Shown: positions 22,962-35,764, counted from the stretch's first letter. The stretch: DNA of 64,000 bases from Akebia trifoliata (GCA_017979445.1 CM030716.1:10601974-10665973); one strand, 5' to 3'. Numbers and translations: made by a program. Notes: generated by a model not told the origin, from the letters alone.

Positions 22962-24736
22962 TGAAAGCGCCCTCGATCCGTAGGGTGCGCGGATCCGCTT
23001 TTGACCCTTGAGGTTTGGGAGTCGACACCTAGTTATTACGGTCTAGGAACCGATCAATGACTCTAAACGGATAAAAACTAATCTAAAACCAAAAAAACTG
23101 AATTCGGGGATCAAGTTACGGGGTTAGAAGGTGTTAGGCACCAACCCCGCCCGGCCAAAGCCGGTCTTTACTAAATTCCCAAGTAAATTACATTGCTAAA
23201 ACTTAGATAAGAAAATAAATAAAAATAAAAGGTTTACCTTTCCGATGGCAAGGACTTGGTTCCCTCAGATCTGACAAAAAGAACTCCTTGTACCGTGCTC
23301 CCTTGCTTCGTTCTGCTTCCGGATTTGACTTCGGATCTCCGAGGCAAGGTATCTCCTTGTTTTTTGAATCTGAACTCTTCAAGTTCGTTGCGGATTTGGG
23401 GATGTTTTTAGAAGGCTTTTGGGTGTTTTCTAGACTAAAATTGAAGGAGGGATGTTAGCTAAGGAGTTGGGGCTCCAAAACTAGGGTTTATGGGGGGCTA
23501 GGAGAGCTTCTAGACCTACTTCTCTTAGGGTTTATAATTTGATACGAAAATAGGGTGTGAGCACCTCTATTTATAGATGTTTTTAGGGGTTGATTTGGAT
23601 AGAGTTAGTGTTAAATTAGAGATCTTTTAATTAGAATTGTATTTTAGTTAAAATTGTTTTAGGTAGAATTGTGTTTTAATTAGAATTGTTTTAGGTAGAA
23701 TTGTGTTTTAATTCAAATTGTTTTAGGTAGAATTGTTTTTTAGTTAGAACTCTATTAGATAGAGTTATTATTTAATTAGATCTCTATTATGACTTTTGGT
23801 CTTATTTGATTGACTTTTAATGTTTTGACTTTAGTCTTAATTGATTGACTTTTAATATCTTGACTTCAGTCTTGCTTAATTGACTTTAATTTTGACTTCA
23901 GTCTTACTTGATCGACTTTAATACCTTGACCTTAGTCTTGCTTGATTTATTTTGATTTTTGGAGAACCCTCTTCCATTATTTCTTTAATTTTTTGGACCC
24001 CCAAATGGAGGGGTCCTTAAAGAAATATCCCACGAACCCTCAACAATTTTGCCTGAGAGCCCGATTGATCGATTTTTTAGGTTCAAAATTTTAAATTAAT
24101 TTCATTAATGTTTAAATTTAATTATTTAATGTTTTATTTATTAATTTCGAATTTTTTAATTATGAAAATTATGAAATTACCGTTTTGCCCCCGGAGAGGA
24201 CTTTTCACGTTTTAAGTTGGTTTTTAATGTTCTAGGATGTTTTAGAATCGATTTTTCGTAAGGAATTCAATGAAAATATTGGTTTGTGTCATTTATGAAA
24301 ATTTTTATGTGAAATGATTGTGAATTTTATGATGGGCATTTTCGTAATTTTGTCAAATTCTGTTAAAATTGGTGAAATGATCTATTTGGTTTTAATTTGT
24401 TATTTTATGTGTTCGAGAGAGTTTTCCTAAGCGTAACGTAGGCTCTAGGATTGTTTTGATGTCAGGGGTATTTTGGTAATTTGATCAATTTTTAGTGATT
24501 TTTATCGTAAAGCTTCTTTTTGGTCTGTAAGATGATGATTTCTATGTTTCTGGGGTTGTGTTTTCCTAGCGTAGCGTGGTTTCTAAGGTTTTGTCAGTTC
24601 GAGATACTTCATCCGGATTTCTGAAACACATCTGGTAACAAAATAAAGCAACGGAATACACATCCATCATTGGGAATCCTTGCGATCGGGTTGACAAGTT
24701 GATTAATCAGGCGGATGCAAAAATGGGGTGTCTACA
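22962..24736 (-). repeat. 3' LTR of element A
   Basis: Plus strand TGAAAGCGCCCTCGATCCG...GGGGTGTCTACA. About 14 differences from its partner by eye over 1775 bp. The internal PBS-like GGAGTCGCCA is mutated here (GGAGTCGACA, about 23018). Confidence 0.95.
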
Positions 24737-24751
24737 GATGCCCCTCTTTGG
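24737..24751 (-). other. Polypurine tract of element A
   Basis: Minus strand CCAAAGAGGGGCATC directly before the 3' LTR. Confidence 0.88.
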
Positions 24752-25079
24752 CAGAGGGTTGAAGCAAACTAGATAGCAAATCTATCTTGGTAGATAGTGC
24801 GATATCCGAATGCCAAAGCTAGTGGCAGTTCATTTTGCAGCCTGATTTAGCAATTCGTCAAGGTGTTCGGATCCTTGAGGGTAAAGCTCTCCCCGAATTA
24901 AAAGGTTGTCAGGTCCTTGAGTGCTAACTCTCACTGATGGCGTCAGATCCTTGAATTTTAAAGAATTCTCCCTGACTAAAAGAACAAGTGTGCAAGTGTG
25001 TGCACTGTGTGAAACTGAGTAAAATCTGAGCATAAACTAAGCATAACTGAGCATAAATTGAGCATAAAAAAATTTAATG

Positions 25080-25878
25080 TCTTACTTTACCTACCATGGG
25101 TGAAAGAGTAATAAACAATTTTTTTTGGAAAGTTTTACTCTACCTACTCGGGGTGAAAGAGTAATGAATTCTTTTTCGGGAGTTCTACTCTACCTACTCG
25201 GGGTGAAAGAGTAATGAACTATTTTTTCTGGGAGTTTTACTCTACTTACTCGGGGCGAAAGAGTAATGAACTATTTTCGGGAGTTCTACTCTACCTACTC
25301 GGGGTGAAAGAGTAATGAACTATTTTTTCTGGGAGTCCTACTCTACATACTCGGGGTGAAAGAGTAATGGACTTATTTTCTGGGAGTTTTACTCTACCTA
25401 CTCGGGGTGAAAGAGTAATGAACTATTTTCGGGAGTTCTACTATACCTACTCGGGGTGAAAGAGTAATGAACTATTTTCGAGAGTTCTACTCTACCTACT
25501 CGGGGTGAAAGAGTAATGAACTATTTTCGGGAGTTCTACTCTACCTACTCAGGGTGAAAGAGTAATGAACTATTTTTTTTGGGAGTTCTACTCTACCTAC
25601 TCGGGGTGAAAGAGTAATGGACTTATTTTCTGGGAGTTTTACTCTACCTACTCGGGGTGAAAGAGTAATGAACTATTTTCGGGAGTTCTACTCTACCTAC
25701 TCGGGGTGAAAGAGTAATGAACTATTTTCGGGAGTTCTACTCTACTTACTCAGGGTGAAAGAGTAATGAACTATTTTTTCTAGGAGTTCTACTCTACCTA
25801 CTCGGGGTGAAAGAGTAATGGACTAATTTCATGGAGTTCTACTCTACATACTCGGGGTGAAAGAGTAATGAACTATCT
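25080..25878. repeat. About 50 bp tandem array in element A
   Basis: About 16 copies of a 49-54 bp unit built on TACTCGGGGTGAAAGAGTAA and GGGAGTTCTACTCTACC. TACTCT...AGAGTA gives each unit a short hairpin. The array is absent from the corresponding position of element B. Confidence 0.92.
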
Positions 25879-25904
25879 AAGTATAATCTGAGAAAACCCT
25901 CGGC

Positions 25905-26322
25905 GATATCTGACTAAGCATAATCCGAGAAAACCCTCAGCGATAACTGAGCAAAATCCAAGATAACCCTTGGCGGCATCTGAGCAAAATCCAAGATAAC
26001 CCTTGGCGGAAACTGAGCAAAATCCAAGATAACCCTTGGCGGCAACTGAGCAAAATCCAAGATAACCCTTGGCGGAGACTGAGCAAAATCCAAGATAACC
26101 CTTGGCGGCAACTGAGCAAAATCCAAGATAACCCTGGGCGGAGACTGAGCAAAATCCAAGATAACCCTTGGCGACAACTGAGCAAAATCCAAGATAACCC
26201 TTGGCGGCAACTGAGCAAAATCCAAGATAACCCTTGGTGGCAACTGAGCAAAATCCAAGATAACCCTTGGCGGAGACTGAACAAAATCCAAGATAACCCT
26301 TGGCGGAGACTGAGCAAAACTG
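25905..26322. repeat. 33 bp tandem array in element A
   Basis: About 13 copies of ACTGAGCAAAATCCAAGATA plus ACCCTTGGCGGCA (33 bp). The period keeps all minus-strand frames open (repeats such as PPRVILDFAQL), which I regard as artefact. Homologous to the larger array at 53820-54945 in element B. Confidence 0.92.
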
Positions 26323-27819
26323 GCAAAGGAATGAATGAATTTTGGAGAAAACTGATTAGAATGAATCGGAGAACGAATAAATCTGGAAGATAATGAATCT
26401 GGAAGAGAAATGATTGATTCCAAGAATGATTGAATCTGGAAAAGAATCTGGAAAACGAAAGAATGTTATATCTCCTATGTGAGATCCAATATGCTTTTGT
26501 TTGAACCTCAAGGATTTATCAAAAAGTTTTATGAATTTAAAACCTGAGTTTTTATTTCTTTTGAACCTCAAAAGTTTTTCGAAAGAACTGTTATCAAGAG
26601 GGTAACCTTACTTTGGGGTTCCTATTATTTTTTAGGATTAACATTGCTCGAAGATAAAATGCCCCTAGTTTGACAATGACCATGGCCTTGAAAATAATTG
26701 AACACATCATAAAAAAATGCCCCTAGTATAAGGGGGAAAAGTTACATTAACAAAAGAAAGAAAATGCCCCTTGTATGAAGGTTTGAAATAATTGATTACC
26801 ACAAGCGCAATAAAGACTCAACTTTTAATTTTGAATTTTTATATTGAAGATTTTGAGTCAGGCTCAAGAGTACAAAATTATTTCCTTTCGAGACTCATCA
26901 TAGAATTCACCCTTATCTCCCTTGGTTCACTTGGGGTAGTAAACATTTTCAGATCGATCGTAGACAAGATACTTGGGGCTTCTGAGTCTATGCCTGGTTT
27001 AAGCTAAGTATTGAACTTGATTATTCGGACTTCTGATGTTTCAGCTCGGACCGCTCTCAGCTTGGGATTTTCTTCTGTTTTTCTTTGTTGCTCTAACTTT
27101 TGCCTAGATCGCCTTTTTAGGTTTTCAATCTAGCGAGCTTGCTCTTGCTTTTGCCTAGATCGCCTTTTCAGGTTTTCGATCTAGCTAGCTTACAATTTTT
27201 TCTTTTTTCTTTGCTCTAATTGTTGCCAAGGTCGTCCTTTCAGATTTTCAACCTTGCGAGCTTACCTTAATTTTTGCCTAAGCCGCCCTTTTTGGGTTTT
27301 CAACTTAGCAAATTTTTTTCTTCTTCTTCCCTTCTGAACTTCTGGAGTTGCTGTCTGATCATGCTTTTCTATCTTCCTTGACTTCTCGCACGGTACTTAG
27401 GAGGACTTTCATGGGTAAGCTTAGGACTGGGTATAAAAAGAAAGGGATTTTGAGGCTCAAAAACCCAAATGCCCCTTGTGTGACATTTCCTTTTAAATTA
27501 TTTTCTTTTTCCTTGAATTTTCTTTCCCACTTTGACAATTTTTTTCTTTTGAATTTTTTTTAAGATTTTTTCTTTGTCGAGAAATTTATTTTTATTTTTT
27601 GATGTGGTCGGGCCTGAAGTAACTTCTCAGGTTGCCTATGTACCCCAGAATTTTGGGATCAGACCAAAACGTAGTTCGAAACTTCCCTCCCCTAGGTTAG
27701 GTGATCGAGCTAAGAAAGAAAAAGGCATAATTTTTCTTTTTGAAAAAGGTTGCAAAGGGGTTGAGAAAGGATATATTGAATTGGGTAACAAGAGAATTGA
27801 TTTGACCAAAGATGGCCTC
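26323..27819 (-). other. Element A spacer between the 33 bp array and integrase relic
   Basis: Non-coding. 26640-26780 has ATGCCCCTAGTTTGACAATG-type short repeats. 27060-27310 holds four degenerate copies of TTGCCTAGATCGCCTTTTYAGG. 27600-27720 is shared with element B (52440-52560). Confidence 0.6.
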
Positions 27820-28500
27820 CTTAAATGTAGTACCATTCGATCCGATCAAGGTTAGTTGACTCTGGTAGTTCACTTCCATCATGATCTTGAAGTCTGACGA
27901 CTTTTCCAGACAGTATTTCCTTAATGAATGAATTTCTCCAATTAGGTTCAGACTTTCTCCTATAGTCGAGGAGGAGTGTCCAATTTTCTTTGAAGTCTGA
28001 CAGTTAAATCCTTGACTTGTAAATGATGAGCTTTGACCTTTTTGTCCAATGCACGGGTGACTCTTCTTAGATAAGTTTGCACATGGTACAGGGCTTTAAC
28101 TCGTTTTCTTCTATCAAGTTCAATTCTTCATACTGCTGACGAACCCAATCTGTTTCTAACAAATGATTTTCCAACAAGACCCTGAGAGACGGAATTTCCA
28201 TTTCAACTGGTAAGACTGCTTCCATGCCATACACTAAGGAGTAGGGAATAGCTCCAATATAAGATAGCATTGAAGTAAGATGTGCCCCTAGTGTGAATGG
28301 TAACTTTTCTAACTAATCCTGATGTGATTGACACATTTCCCTGATGATTGTTTTGAGATTTTTTACTAGCTGCTTCAACCTTTCCATTGATCTGATAACG
28401 GTAGGGGGATGATTTGTGCTTCCGGATCTTCAACTTTAAACATAGAGTAATGATTTATGCTTTGAAGTACGACCCATTATCAGAGATTAGTTCAAAAGGT
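27820..28500 (-). pseudogene. Integrase 3' relic in element A
   Basis: Broken Tat integrase. Recognisable pieces are SPYRYQINGKVEAASK (region of the catalytic Glu), GAIPYSLVYGMEAVLPVEME and SLRVLLENHLLETDWVRQQY, ending near 27825 with a KxYYI-type terminus. Several frameshifts and stops. It resembles the integrase relic in element B. Confidence 0.8.
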
Positions 28501-28739
28501 ACCCCCATATCGATTGATAATATGTGATTTGCAACTTAAGATGTAGTGAGGATAGCACTGATACATTTTATAATATCTTCTTTGATTCCATTGATATAGA
28601 CGAGTATCTATTTCATGTTGAACAACACCCAAGCTTGTACCTAACATACCCTCATATGATCACACGAACAAGTCTTTTGAAATTTCTGAGAGAATTCATT
28701 ATCCCCTTGTGTTCCTCTAGAGATAAGATGGCTTCTATT

Positions 28740-28912
28740 TGAATCTCTTTAGGAATTTATTTCCGTTCCGAGGTCAATGACCTTTGCTTTCTTGAGCCCG
28801 ACTCTTATCTTCTTGTCTTTAAAACTAAATTATTAGTTAATTCGTTAATGCGCTCGAGATATTCAAAAATTTCTTTTGTACGATCAATTCAGAAGGGGCG
28901 ACAGACACCTCT
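28740..28912 (-). pseudogene. Coding-like relic shared with element B
   Basis: Reverse-strand homologue of 51220-51396, including LERINELTNN-type sequence, but frameshifted here. The parent protein is unknown; a gag or pol linker is possible. Confidence 0.4.
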
Positions 28913-29489
28913 ATAAACTCGACGAACTAACTTGACTCAATAAGAAAGAGTAGGCTCAATCTAAGGAAGACATGACCTTGCAAGAAAAAAGGACTCGAGC
29001 TAACCCAAATGACCCATGAAAACTCAAGACTACCCAAAACGGGCTTGATGAGAACTGAGACATTACTTACAACCGGTAGGATTGAAGCACTATGATTTTC
29101 AAAGAACAATTGGATGATGTTGAGAAATTTTGAGGTCATTTCTGACTGTTGACTTGATATTGACATTTACTCTAACTGACCGGATTTACAACCCTAGCTA
29201 GACGACAGACGATTGAGCTTAGATACAATGATAACCCTTAAACCTCTTTGAAGGTGAATTTAACCAATTTCAGTGTCACCCCCTTGATAACATTTTAAAT
29301 GAACACTGAGATTTTATTGAATTTTGTGCACCAATCCATTAAAAAGTTCATCCATTTAATGATTATTCAGAAGAAAAATAATTTTACTGCACTCTTAAAA
29401 AATATTGACAAATAATGTTTTCATTGAATAACAACTTCAAACATATTTCAATAATTTTTCATGCAAATATATATCTTTTGTAAATCATT

Positions 29490-29715
29490 TTTCCTTCATT
29501 TTCTTTTCTTTTAGAAAATATTTTCTTCTGGAAAACATTTTTTCTCTGAAAAATAGTTTTTATTTGGAAAACATTTTCTCTTGGAAAATCTTGTTCTTAT
29601 GGAAAACATTTTTTAGAAAATATTTTTTCTAGAGAATAACACTTTTTCTAGAAAACACTTCTTTTGGAAAACATTTTTTCCTAGAAAATACTTTCTTTTT
29701 CTTCTTTGAAAATTC
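29490..29715. repeat. Degenerate GGAAAACATTTT repeats
   Basis: Eight or more imperfect copies of (T)GGAAAACATTTTYT. The equivalent block in element B is 50330-50550 on the opposite strand. Confidence 0.75.
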
Positions 29716-30129
29716 GATTTCCATTTTGATTTAAATGGCCTGGTCCGTCATGATTGTTGGATCGGGATGGACTGGGTCATTATTGTAAAAGAACGGATTT
29801 TTTTATTGGATCGGTGCACCCATTTTACTTTTCAAAAGCAACATTTTTATCCTTGAGATCAATTATGCACTCGGATCTCATCATTCACATCACTTACATA
29901 CATTCATCAATCAACGGACTCCATTCAATAAACAACCCGGGAACACCCACAATAAGTTCGAGTCGTGACCTATTGGGAAGGTTTCTAGACTCTAAGCTTA
30001 CTACATGCAATGCATTTTTTATCTGGCCACCTTTGCCCAAGCACACCTATATACCTTTCGATACGTGGTGACTTGGTTTGATATACCGTATAGGTGATAA
30101 TCTAAAACCTCAATTCACTTCTCTGAAGT

Positions 30130-30720
30130 CAAAAACAGTCAGTTCGATCTCCAGTTGAGAGGTGGCGCACAATGCTGAGCAAGGGCCCACTTAAATACCT
30201 CTCGTCTAGAATAGACGTAGTCTATCCCCCTCGTACAGTAGGGTACAACGGGGCAAGATCTTGCTTAGACACCGGTTTTGACCAAGAAGTGCAATTGATA
30301 TACTTAGATTACCTTTTATACCTACGGGTACGAGTCAAGAGTTGTAGCTTTCATAAATGGTTTGGCATCCCACGAGGGGACCGACCACGTACTAGTACTA
30401 CGTTGGCAATCGGGACATGAGACTGTGTGGCTTACAATAGGTCAAAGGCTCAGGTCGCTCTAGCCTGGGTGCATCAATATATCTCTCAGAATCACCTGAT
30501 CAGACGGTATTAATGCCCCCAGTTTGATATACCCTAAGGTACGTGACTGGAGTTGTGGGTTTCATGAATGACGTCGCATCTCCGAAGAGACCGGGCCACG
30601 CACTAGTGCCACGTTGGCTAAATGGGACGTGTAAGTGAGTAAAGCAGTAAACGTGCATGTGGTGTGTGCAAAACAGGGTGGGGTGTGCCCGGGGCCTTTT
30701 TCAAACAAATGGGCCCATGG
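30130..30720 (-). other. Conserved leader block of element A
   Basis: Less AT-rich than its surroundings and strongly conserved in element B (49300-49930). Contains GAATAGACGTAGTCTATCCC (30211-30230), also present in the Tat element at about 35581. It also holds two diverged tandem copies (about 30325-30425 and 30535-30635) of a module with GAGTTGTRGSTTTCATRAAT and CACTAGT-like palindromes. No convincing protein. Confidence 0.7.
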
Positions 30721-31079
30721 GTCCAATCAAGCCAATCAAGAGAGGATATTAAATCATACAAGTGCAAGCAAACATCGATCAGGAACATACTCATATGGTT
30801 TAATTCAAGCTTTAAACGTGCACATCTCTAGCATTCATCACTTAGCAAATCAATTAATAAATAAGGACCTATAATAATTAATTAGATCTAATCATCGCAA
30901 TAGGCACAATTTTTATAATTTTTAAGGTCCAATCAATGATCACTTTTGGGTGATCCAAAATAAATCGAGATTCCAATCGGTGTTACATTGATGATAGAAT
31001 GACAATGGTTGAGATGAGCTCACTCTCAAGAACATTAATTGTGCCAACATTAGATAAATTCAGATTTTCTGTGAATTAG

Positions 31080-31830
31080 GAAAATACAATCTGAACTTGC
31101 ATCGATGATATCTAAGGCTCTCGATAACGAAATCAAGTGAACTCAAGTTCTAAATTAATCTACTCGATGAGATCTACATTTTATTAATAGATGTTCAGAC
31201 TTAGTTCTCACCAGAATGTTCTGTAAAAACGTTTTAACGTTGCTGTCCCAACTTTCATTCAGAAAAAATTCCAGATTTACAGATTGAAATTGCATCGATG
31301 ATATCTAAGGCTTCCGATAACGAAATTGAGTGAACTCAAGTTCTAAATTAATCTACTCGATGAGATTTACGTTTTATTAATAGGTTCCCAGATTTAATTC
31401 TCATTAGAATGTTCTGTAAAAAAGTTTTAACATTGCTGTCCTAACTTTCATTCAGAAATAATTCCAGATTTACAGATTGAACTTGCATCGATGATATCTA
31501 AGGCTTCTGATAACGAAATTGAGTGAACTCAAGTTCTAAATTAATCTAATCGATAAGATCTACGTTTTATTAAGAGGTTCTCAGACTTAATTCTTACTAG
31601 AATGTTCTGTAAAAAAATTTTAACGTTGCTGTCCCAACTTTCATTCAGAAATAATTCCAGATTTATAGATTGAACTTGCATCGATGATATCTAAGGCTTC
31701 CGATAACGAAATTAAGTGAACTCAGATTCTAAATTAATCTACTCGACGAGATCTATGTTTTATTAAGAGGCTCTCAGACATAATTCTCACTAGAATATTC
31801 TCTAAAAACGTTTTAATATTTCTGTCCAAC
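31080..31830. repeat. 193 bp tandem array in element A leader
   Basis: Four units; TGCATCGATGATATCTAAGG recurs at about 31098, 31290, 31484 and 31677. It lies just downstream of the PBS in element orientation. Element B carries about three units at 48430-48960. Confidence 0.9.
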
Positions 31831-32054
31831 CTTCATCATTCCATCAATTTGAATCTTTCATTATTTATGGGTCATCAAAAAGTGATCCTTAATTGAAAAA
31901 AAAAATGCAATACCCAAAATCATCTACAATCAAAAAAATAAAAATAAAAATAAACAGAAAAAATAAATAAAATAAATCCAACTAAATAATAAAAAAACTA
32001 GGTCATCTTGGCAATGCTCCCATACTTGGGGTTTTTCAAGTTTGATCCTCAATA

Positions 32055-32073
32055 GTCCCCAGTGGAGTCGCCA
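32055..32073 (-). other. Primer binding site, tRNA-Arg
   Basis: Minus strand TGGCGACTCCACTGGGGAC, one base from the 5' LTR. Complementary to the recalled 3' end of plant tRNA-Arg(ACG). Confidence 0.88.
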
Positions 32074-32074
32074 C

Positions 32075-33849
32075 TGAAAGCGCCCTCGATCCGTGGGGTG
32101 CGCGGATCCGCTTTTGATCCTTGAGGTTTGGGAGTCGCCACCTAGTTATTACGGTCTAGGAACCGATCAATGACTCTAAACGGATAAAAACTAATCTAAA
32201 ACCAAAAAAACTGAATTCGGGGATCAAGTTACGGGGTTAGAAGGTGTTAGGCACCAATCCCGCCCGGTCAAAGCCGGTCTTTACTAAATTCCCAAGTAAA
32301 TTACATTGCTAAAACCTAGATAAGAAAATAAATAAAAATAAAAGGTTTACCTTTCCGATGGCAAGGACTTGGTTCCCTCAGATCTGACAAAAAGAACTCC
32401 TTGTACCGTGCTCCCTTGCTTCGTTCTGCTTCCGGATTTGACTTCGGATCTCCGAGGCAAGGTATCTCCTTGTTTTTTGAATCTGAACTCTTCAAGTTCG
32501 TTGCGGATTTGGGGATGTTTTTAGAAGGCTTTTGGGTGTTTTCTAGACTAAAATTGAAGGAGGGATGTTAGCTAAGGAGTTGGGGCTCCAAAACTAGGGT
32601 TTATGGGGGGCTAGGAGAGCTTCTAGACCTACTTCTCTTAGGGTTTATAATTTGATACGAAAATAGGGTGTGAGCACCTCTATTTATAGATGTTTTTAGG
32701 GGTTGATTTGGATAGAGTTAGTGTTAAATTAGAGATCTTTTAATTAGAATTGTATTTTAGTTAAAATTGTTTTAGGTAGAATTGTGTTTTAATTAGAATT
32801 GTTTTAGGTAGAATTGTGTTTTAATTCAAATTGTTTTAGGTAGAATTGTTTTTTAGTTAGAACTCTATTAGATAGAGTTATTATTTAATTAGATCTCTAT
32901 TATGACTTTTGGTCTTATTTGATTGACTTTTAATGTTTTGACTTTAGTCTTAATTGATTGACTTTTAATATCTTGACTTCAGTCTTGCTTAATTGACTTT
33001 AATTTTGACTTCAGTCTTACTTGATCGACTTTAATACCTTGACCTTAGTCTTGCTTGATTTATTTTGATTTTTGGAGAACCCTCTTCCATTATTTCTTTA
33101 ATTTTTTGGACCCCCAAATGGAGGGGTCCTTAAAGAAATATCTCACGAACCCTCAACAATTTTGCCTGAGAGCCCGATTGATCGATTTTTTAGGTTCAAA
33201 ATTTTAAATTAATTTCATTAATGTTTAAATTTAATTATTTAATGTTTTATTTATTAATTTCGAATTTTTTAATTATGAAAATTATGAAATTACCGTTTTG
33301 CCCCCGGAGAGGACTTTTCACGTTTTAAGTTGGTTTTTAATGTTCTAGGATGTTTTAGAATCGATTTTTCGTAAGAAATTCAATGAAAATATTGGTTTGT
33401 GTCATTTATGAAAATTTTTATGTGAAATGATTGTGAACTTTATGAGGGGCATTTTCGTAATTTTGTCAAATTCTGTTAAAATTGGTGAAATGATCTATTT
33501 GGTTTTAATTTGTTATTTTATGTGTTCGAGAGAGTTTTCCTAAGCGTAACGTAGGCTCTAGGATTGTTTTGATGTCAGGGGTATTTTGGTAATTTGATCA
33601 ATTTTTAGTGATTTTTATCGTAAAGCTTCTTTTTGGTCTGCAAGATTATGATTTCTATGTTTCTGGGGTTGTGTTTTCCTAGCGTAGCGTGGTTTCTAAG
33701 GTTTTGTTAGTTCGAGATACCTCATCCGGATTTCTGAAACACATCTGGTAAAAAAATAAAGCAACGGAATACACATCCATCATTGGGAATCCTTGCGATC
33801 GGGTTGACAAGTTGATTAATCAGGCGGATGCAAAAATGGGGTGTCTACA
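32075..33849 (-). repeat. 5' LTR of element A
   Basis: 1775 bp, same length as the partner. Contains GGAGTCGCCA at 32131-32140 and a TATA box at 32681-32688. Confidence 0.95.
32681..32688 (-). promoter_or_regulatory. TATA box in element A 5' LTR
   Basis: Minus strand TATAAATAGAGG, a strong plant TATA context. The copy in the other LTR is at 23568-23575. Element B has TATAAATAGGAG at the corresponding place. Confidence 0.65.
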
Positions 33850-35445
33850 CACGGAGCTGGCATCGACACGGAGTCGGTAAAACAGTTGAAAGGAAATTAC
33901 ATCAGCACGGAGCTGGCATCGACACGGAGTCGGTAAAACATTTTGAAAAGAAATTACATCAGCACGAAGCTGGCATCGACACGGAGTCGGTAAAACGTTT
34001 TTAAAAGAAATTACATCAGCACGGAGCTGGCATCGACACGGAGTCGGTAAAACAGTTGAAAAGAAATTACATCAGCACAGAGCTGGCATCGACACGGAGT
34101 CGGTAAAACAGTTGAAAAGAAATTATATCAGCATGGAGCTGGCATCGACACGGAGTCGGTAAAATATTTTGAAAAGAAATTACATCAGTACGAAGCTGGC
34201 ATCGACACGGAGTCGGTAAAACGTTTTTAAAAGAAATTACATCAGCACGGAGCTGGCATCGACACGGAGTCGGTAAAACGTTTTTAAAAGAAATTACATC
34301 AGCACGGAGCTGGCATCAACACGGAGTCGGTAAAACGTTTTTAAAAGAAATTACATCAGCACGGAGCTGGCATCGACACGGAGTCGGTCAACATTTTGAA
34401 AAGAAATTACATCAGCACGGAGCTGGCATCGACACGGAGTCGGTAAAACGTTTTTTAAAAGAAATTACATCAGCACGGAGTCGGTAAACATTTTGAAAAG
34501 AAATTACATCAGCACGGAGCTGGCATCGACACGGAGTCGGTAAAATATTTTTAAAAGAAATTACATCAGCACGGAGCTGGCATCGACACGGAGTCGGTAA
34601 AACAGTTGAAAAGAAATTACATCAGCACGGAGCTGGCATCGACACGGAGTTGGGTAAAACGTTTTGAAAAGAAATTCCATCAGCACGGAGCTGGCATCGA
34701 CACGGAGTCGGTAGAACAGTTTGAGAAGAAATTACATCAGCACGGAGCTGGCATCGACACGGAGTCGGTAAGACAGTTTGAAGAGAAATTACATCAGCAC
34801 GAAGCTGGCATCGACACGGAGTCGGTAAAACGTTTTTTAAAAGAAATTACATCAGCACGGAGCTGGCATCGACACGGAGTCGGTAAAACGTTTTTAAAAG
34901 AAATTACATCAGCACGGAGCTGGCATCGACACGGAGTCGGTAAAACGTTTTTAAAAGAAATTACATCAGCGTTTTTAAAAGAAATTACATCAGCACGGAG
35001 CTGGCATCGACACGGAGTCGGTAAACATTTTGAAAAGAAATTACATCAGCACGGAGCTGGCATCGACACGGAGTCGGTAAAACATTTTTTTAAAAGAAAT
35101 TACATCAGCACGGAGCTGGCATCGACACGGAGTCGATAAAACGTTTTTAAAAGAAATTACATCAGCACGGAGCTAGCATCGACACGGAGTCGGTAAAACA
35201 TTTTAAAAAGAAATTACATCAGCACGGAGCTGGCATCGACACGGAGTCGGTAAAACATTTTGAAAAAGAAATTACATCAGCACAGAGCTGGCATCGACAC
35301 GGAGTCGGGAAAACATTTTGAAAGGAAATTTCATCAGCACGGAGCTGGCATCGACACAGAGTCGGTAAATCGTTTTGAAAAAGCAATTTCATCAGCACGG
35401 AGCTGGCATCGACACGGAGTCGGTAAAGTATTTTAAAATGGTAGT
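33850..35445. repeat. 57 bp tandem array, right fragment
   Basis: About 28 units of ACATCAGCACGGAGCTGGCA plus TCGACACGGAGTCGGTAAAA and an A/T joint, usually 57 bp with small indels. With 22605-22961 it formed one array of about 1.95 kb before element A inserted. It sits where gag would be expected in the Tat element. Confidence 0.95.
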
Positions 35446-35764
35446 TTCTGAAATAAATCGAGTTGGGAAAACCCATGTTTGTGGTAGCCTCCAATTCAGT
35501 TCTATGAAATCATCGCCGGCCAGGCCGATCTCCAAGGAAGAGGCGGCGCTTAATGGCGCTCTTAAATCACCTTGTTCCCTGAATAGACGTAGTCTATCCC
35601 CCTCGTATCAACAGGGTAAGATCTTTCTAGGCACCGACTTTGATCAAGGACTGCAATTGGTACTTTCCAAATTTTCTTTATTCTTTTATTTGTTTTTTTG
35701 TTTTTTTTTTTTTTGAGAAAGTTGCATGCATTTGAATTGATTGATCGGTTGTTATCTTTGTTAG
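35446..35764 (-). other. Tat element unique block with conserved TAGAC hairpin
   Basis: About 35578-35660 matches the leader blocks of elements A and B, including GAATAGACGTAGTCTATCCC. The remainder is T-rich (35690-35715). Confidence 0.65.

Larger units (their letters stand above)
22962..33849 (-). mobile_element. Element A: non-autonomous Tat-derived LTR element
   Basis: 10.9 kb. LTRs lie at 22962-24736 and 32075-33849, each 1775 bp and about 99% identical by eye. The TSD CACGG lies within the host 57 bp array. Minus orientation: the PBS matches tRNA-Arg, the PPT is AAAGAGGGGCATC. The internal region holds four tandem or repetitive blocks, a conserved GC-richer block and a decayed integrase 3' end, but no gag, protease, RT or RNase H. 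It is the same family as element B (46418-57065), with the same block order. High LTR identity with no coding capacity implies recent mobilisation by proteins supplied from elsewhere. Confidence 0.93.

Noticed and set aside
25914..26423. Minus-strand PPRVILDFAQ repeat protein
   Set aside because: Same cause as above: a 33 bp array inside element A.
34606..35139. 177-codon frame with ARSWHRHGVGK-type repeats
   Set aside because: Lies in the 57 bp array. The frame survives only because 57 is a multiple of three, and it is broken by small unit indels.
22605..35445. Array mistaken for a CRISPR locus
   Set aside because: Units are directly tandem with no unique spacers and lie inside a plant retrotransposon.
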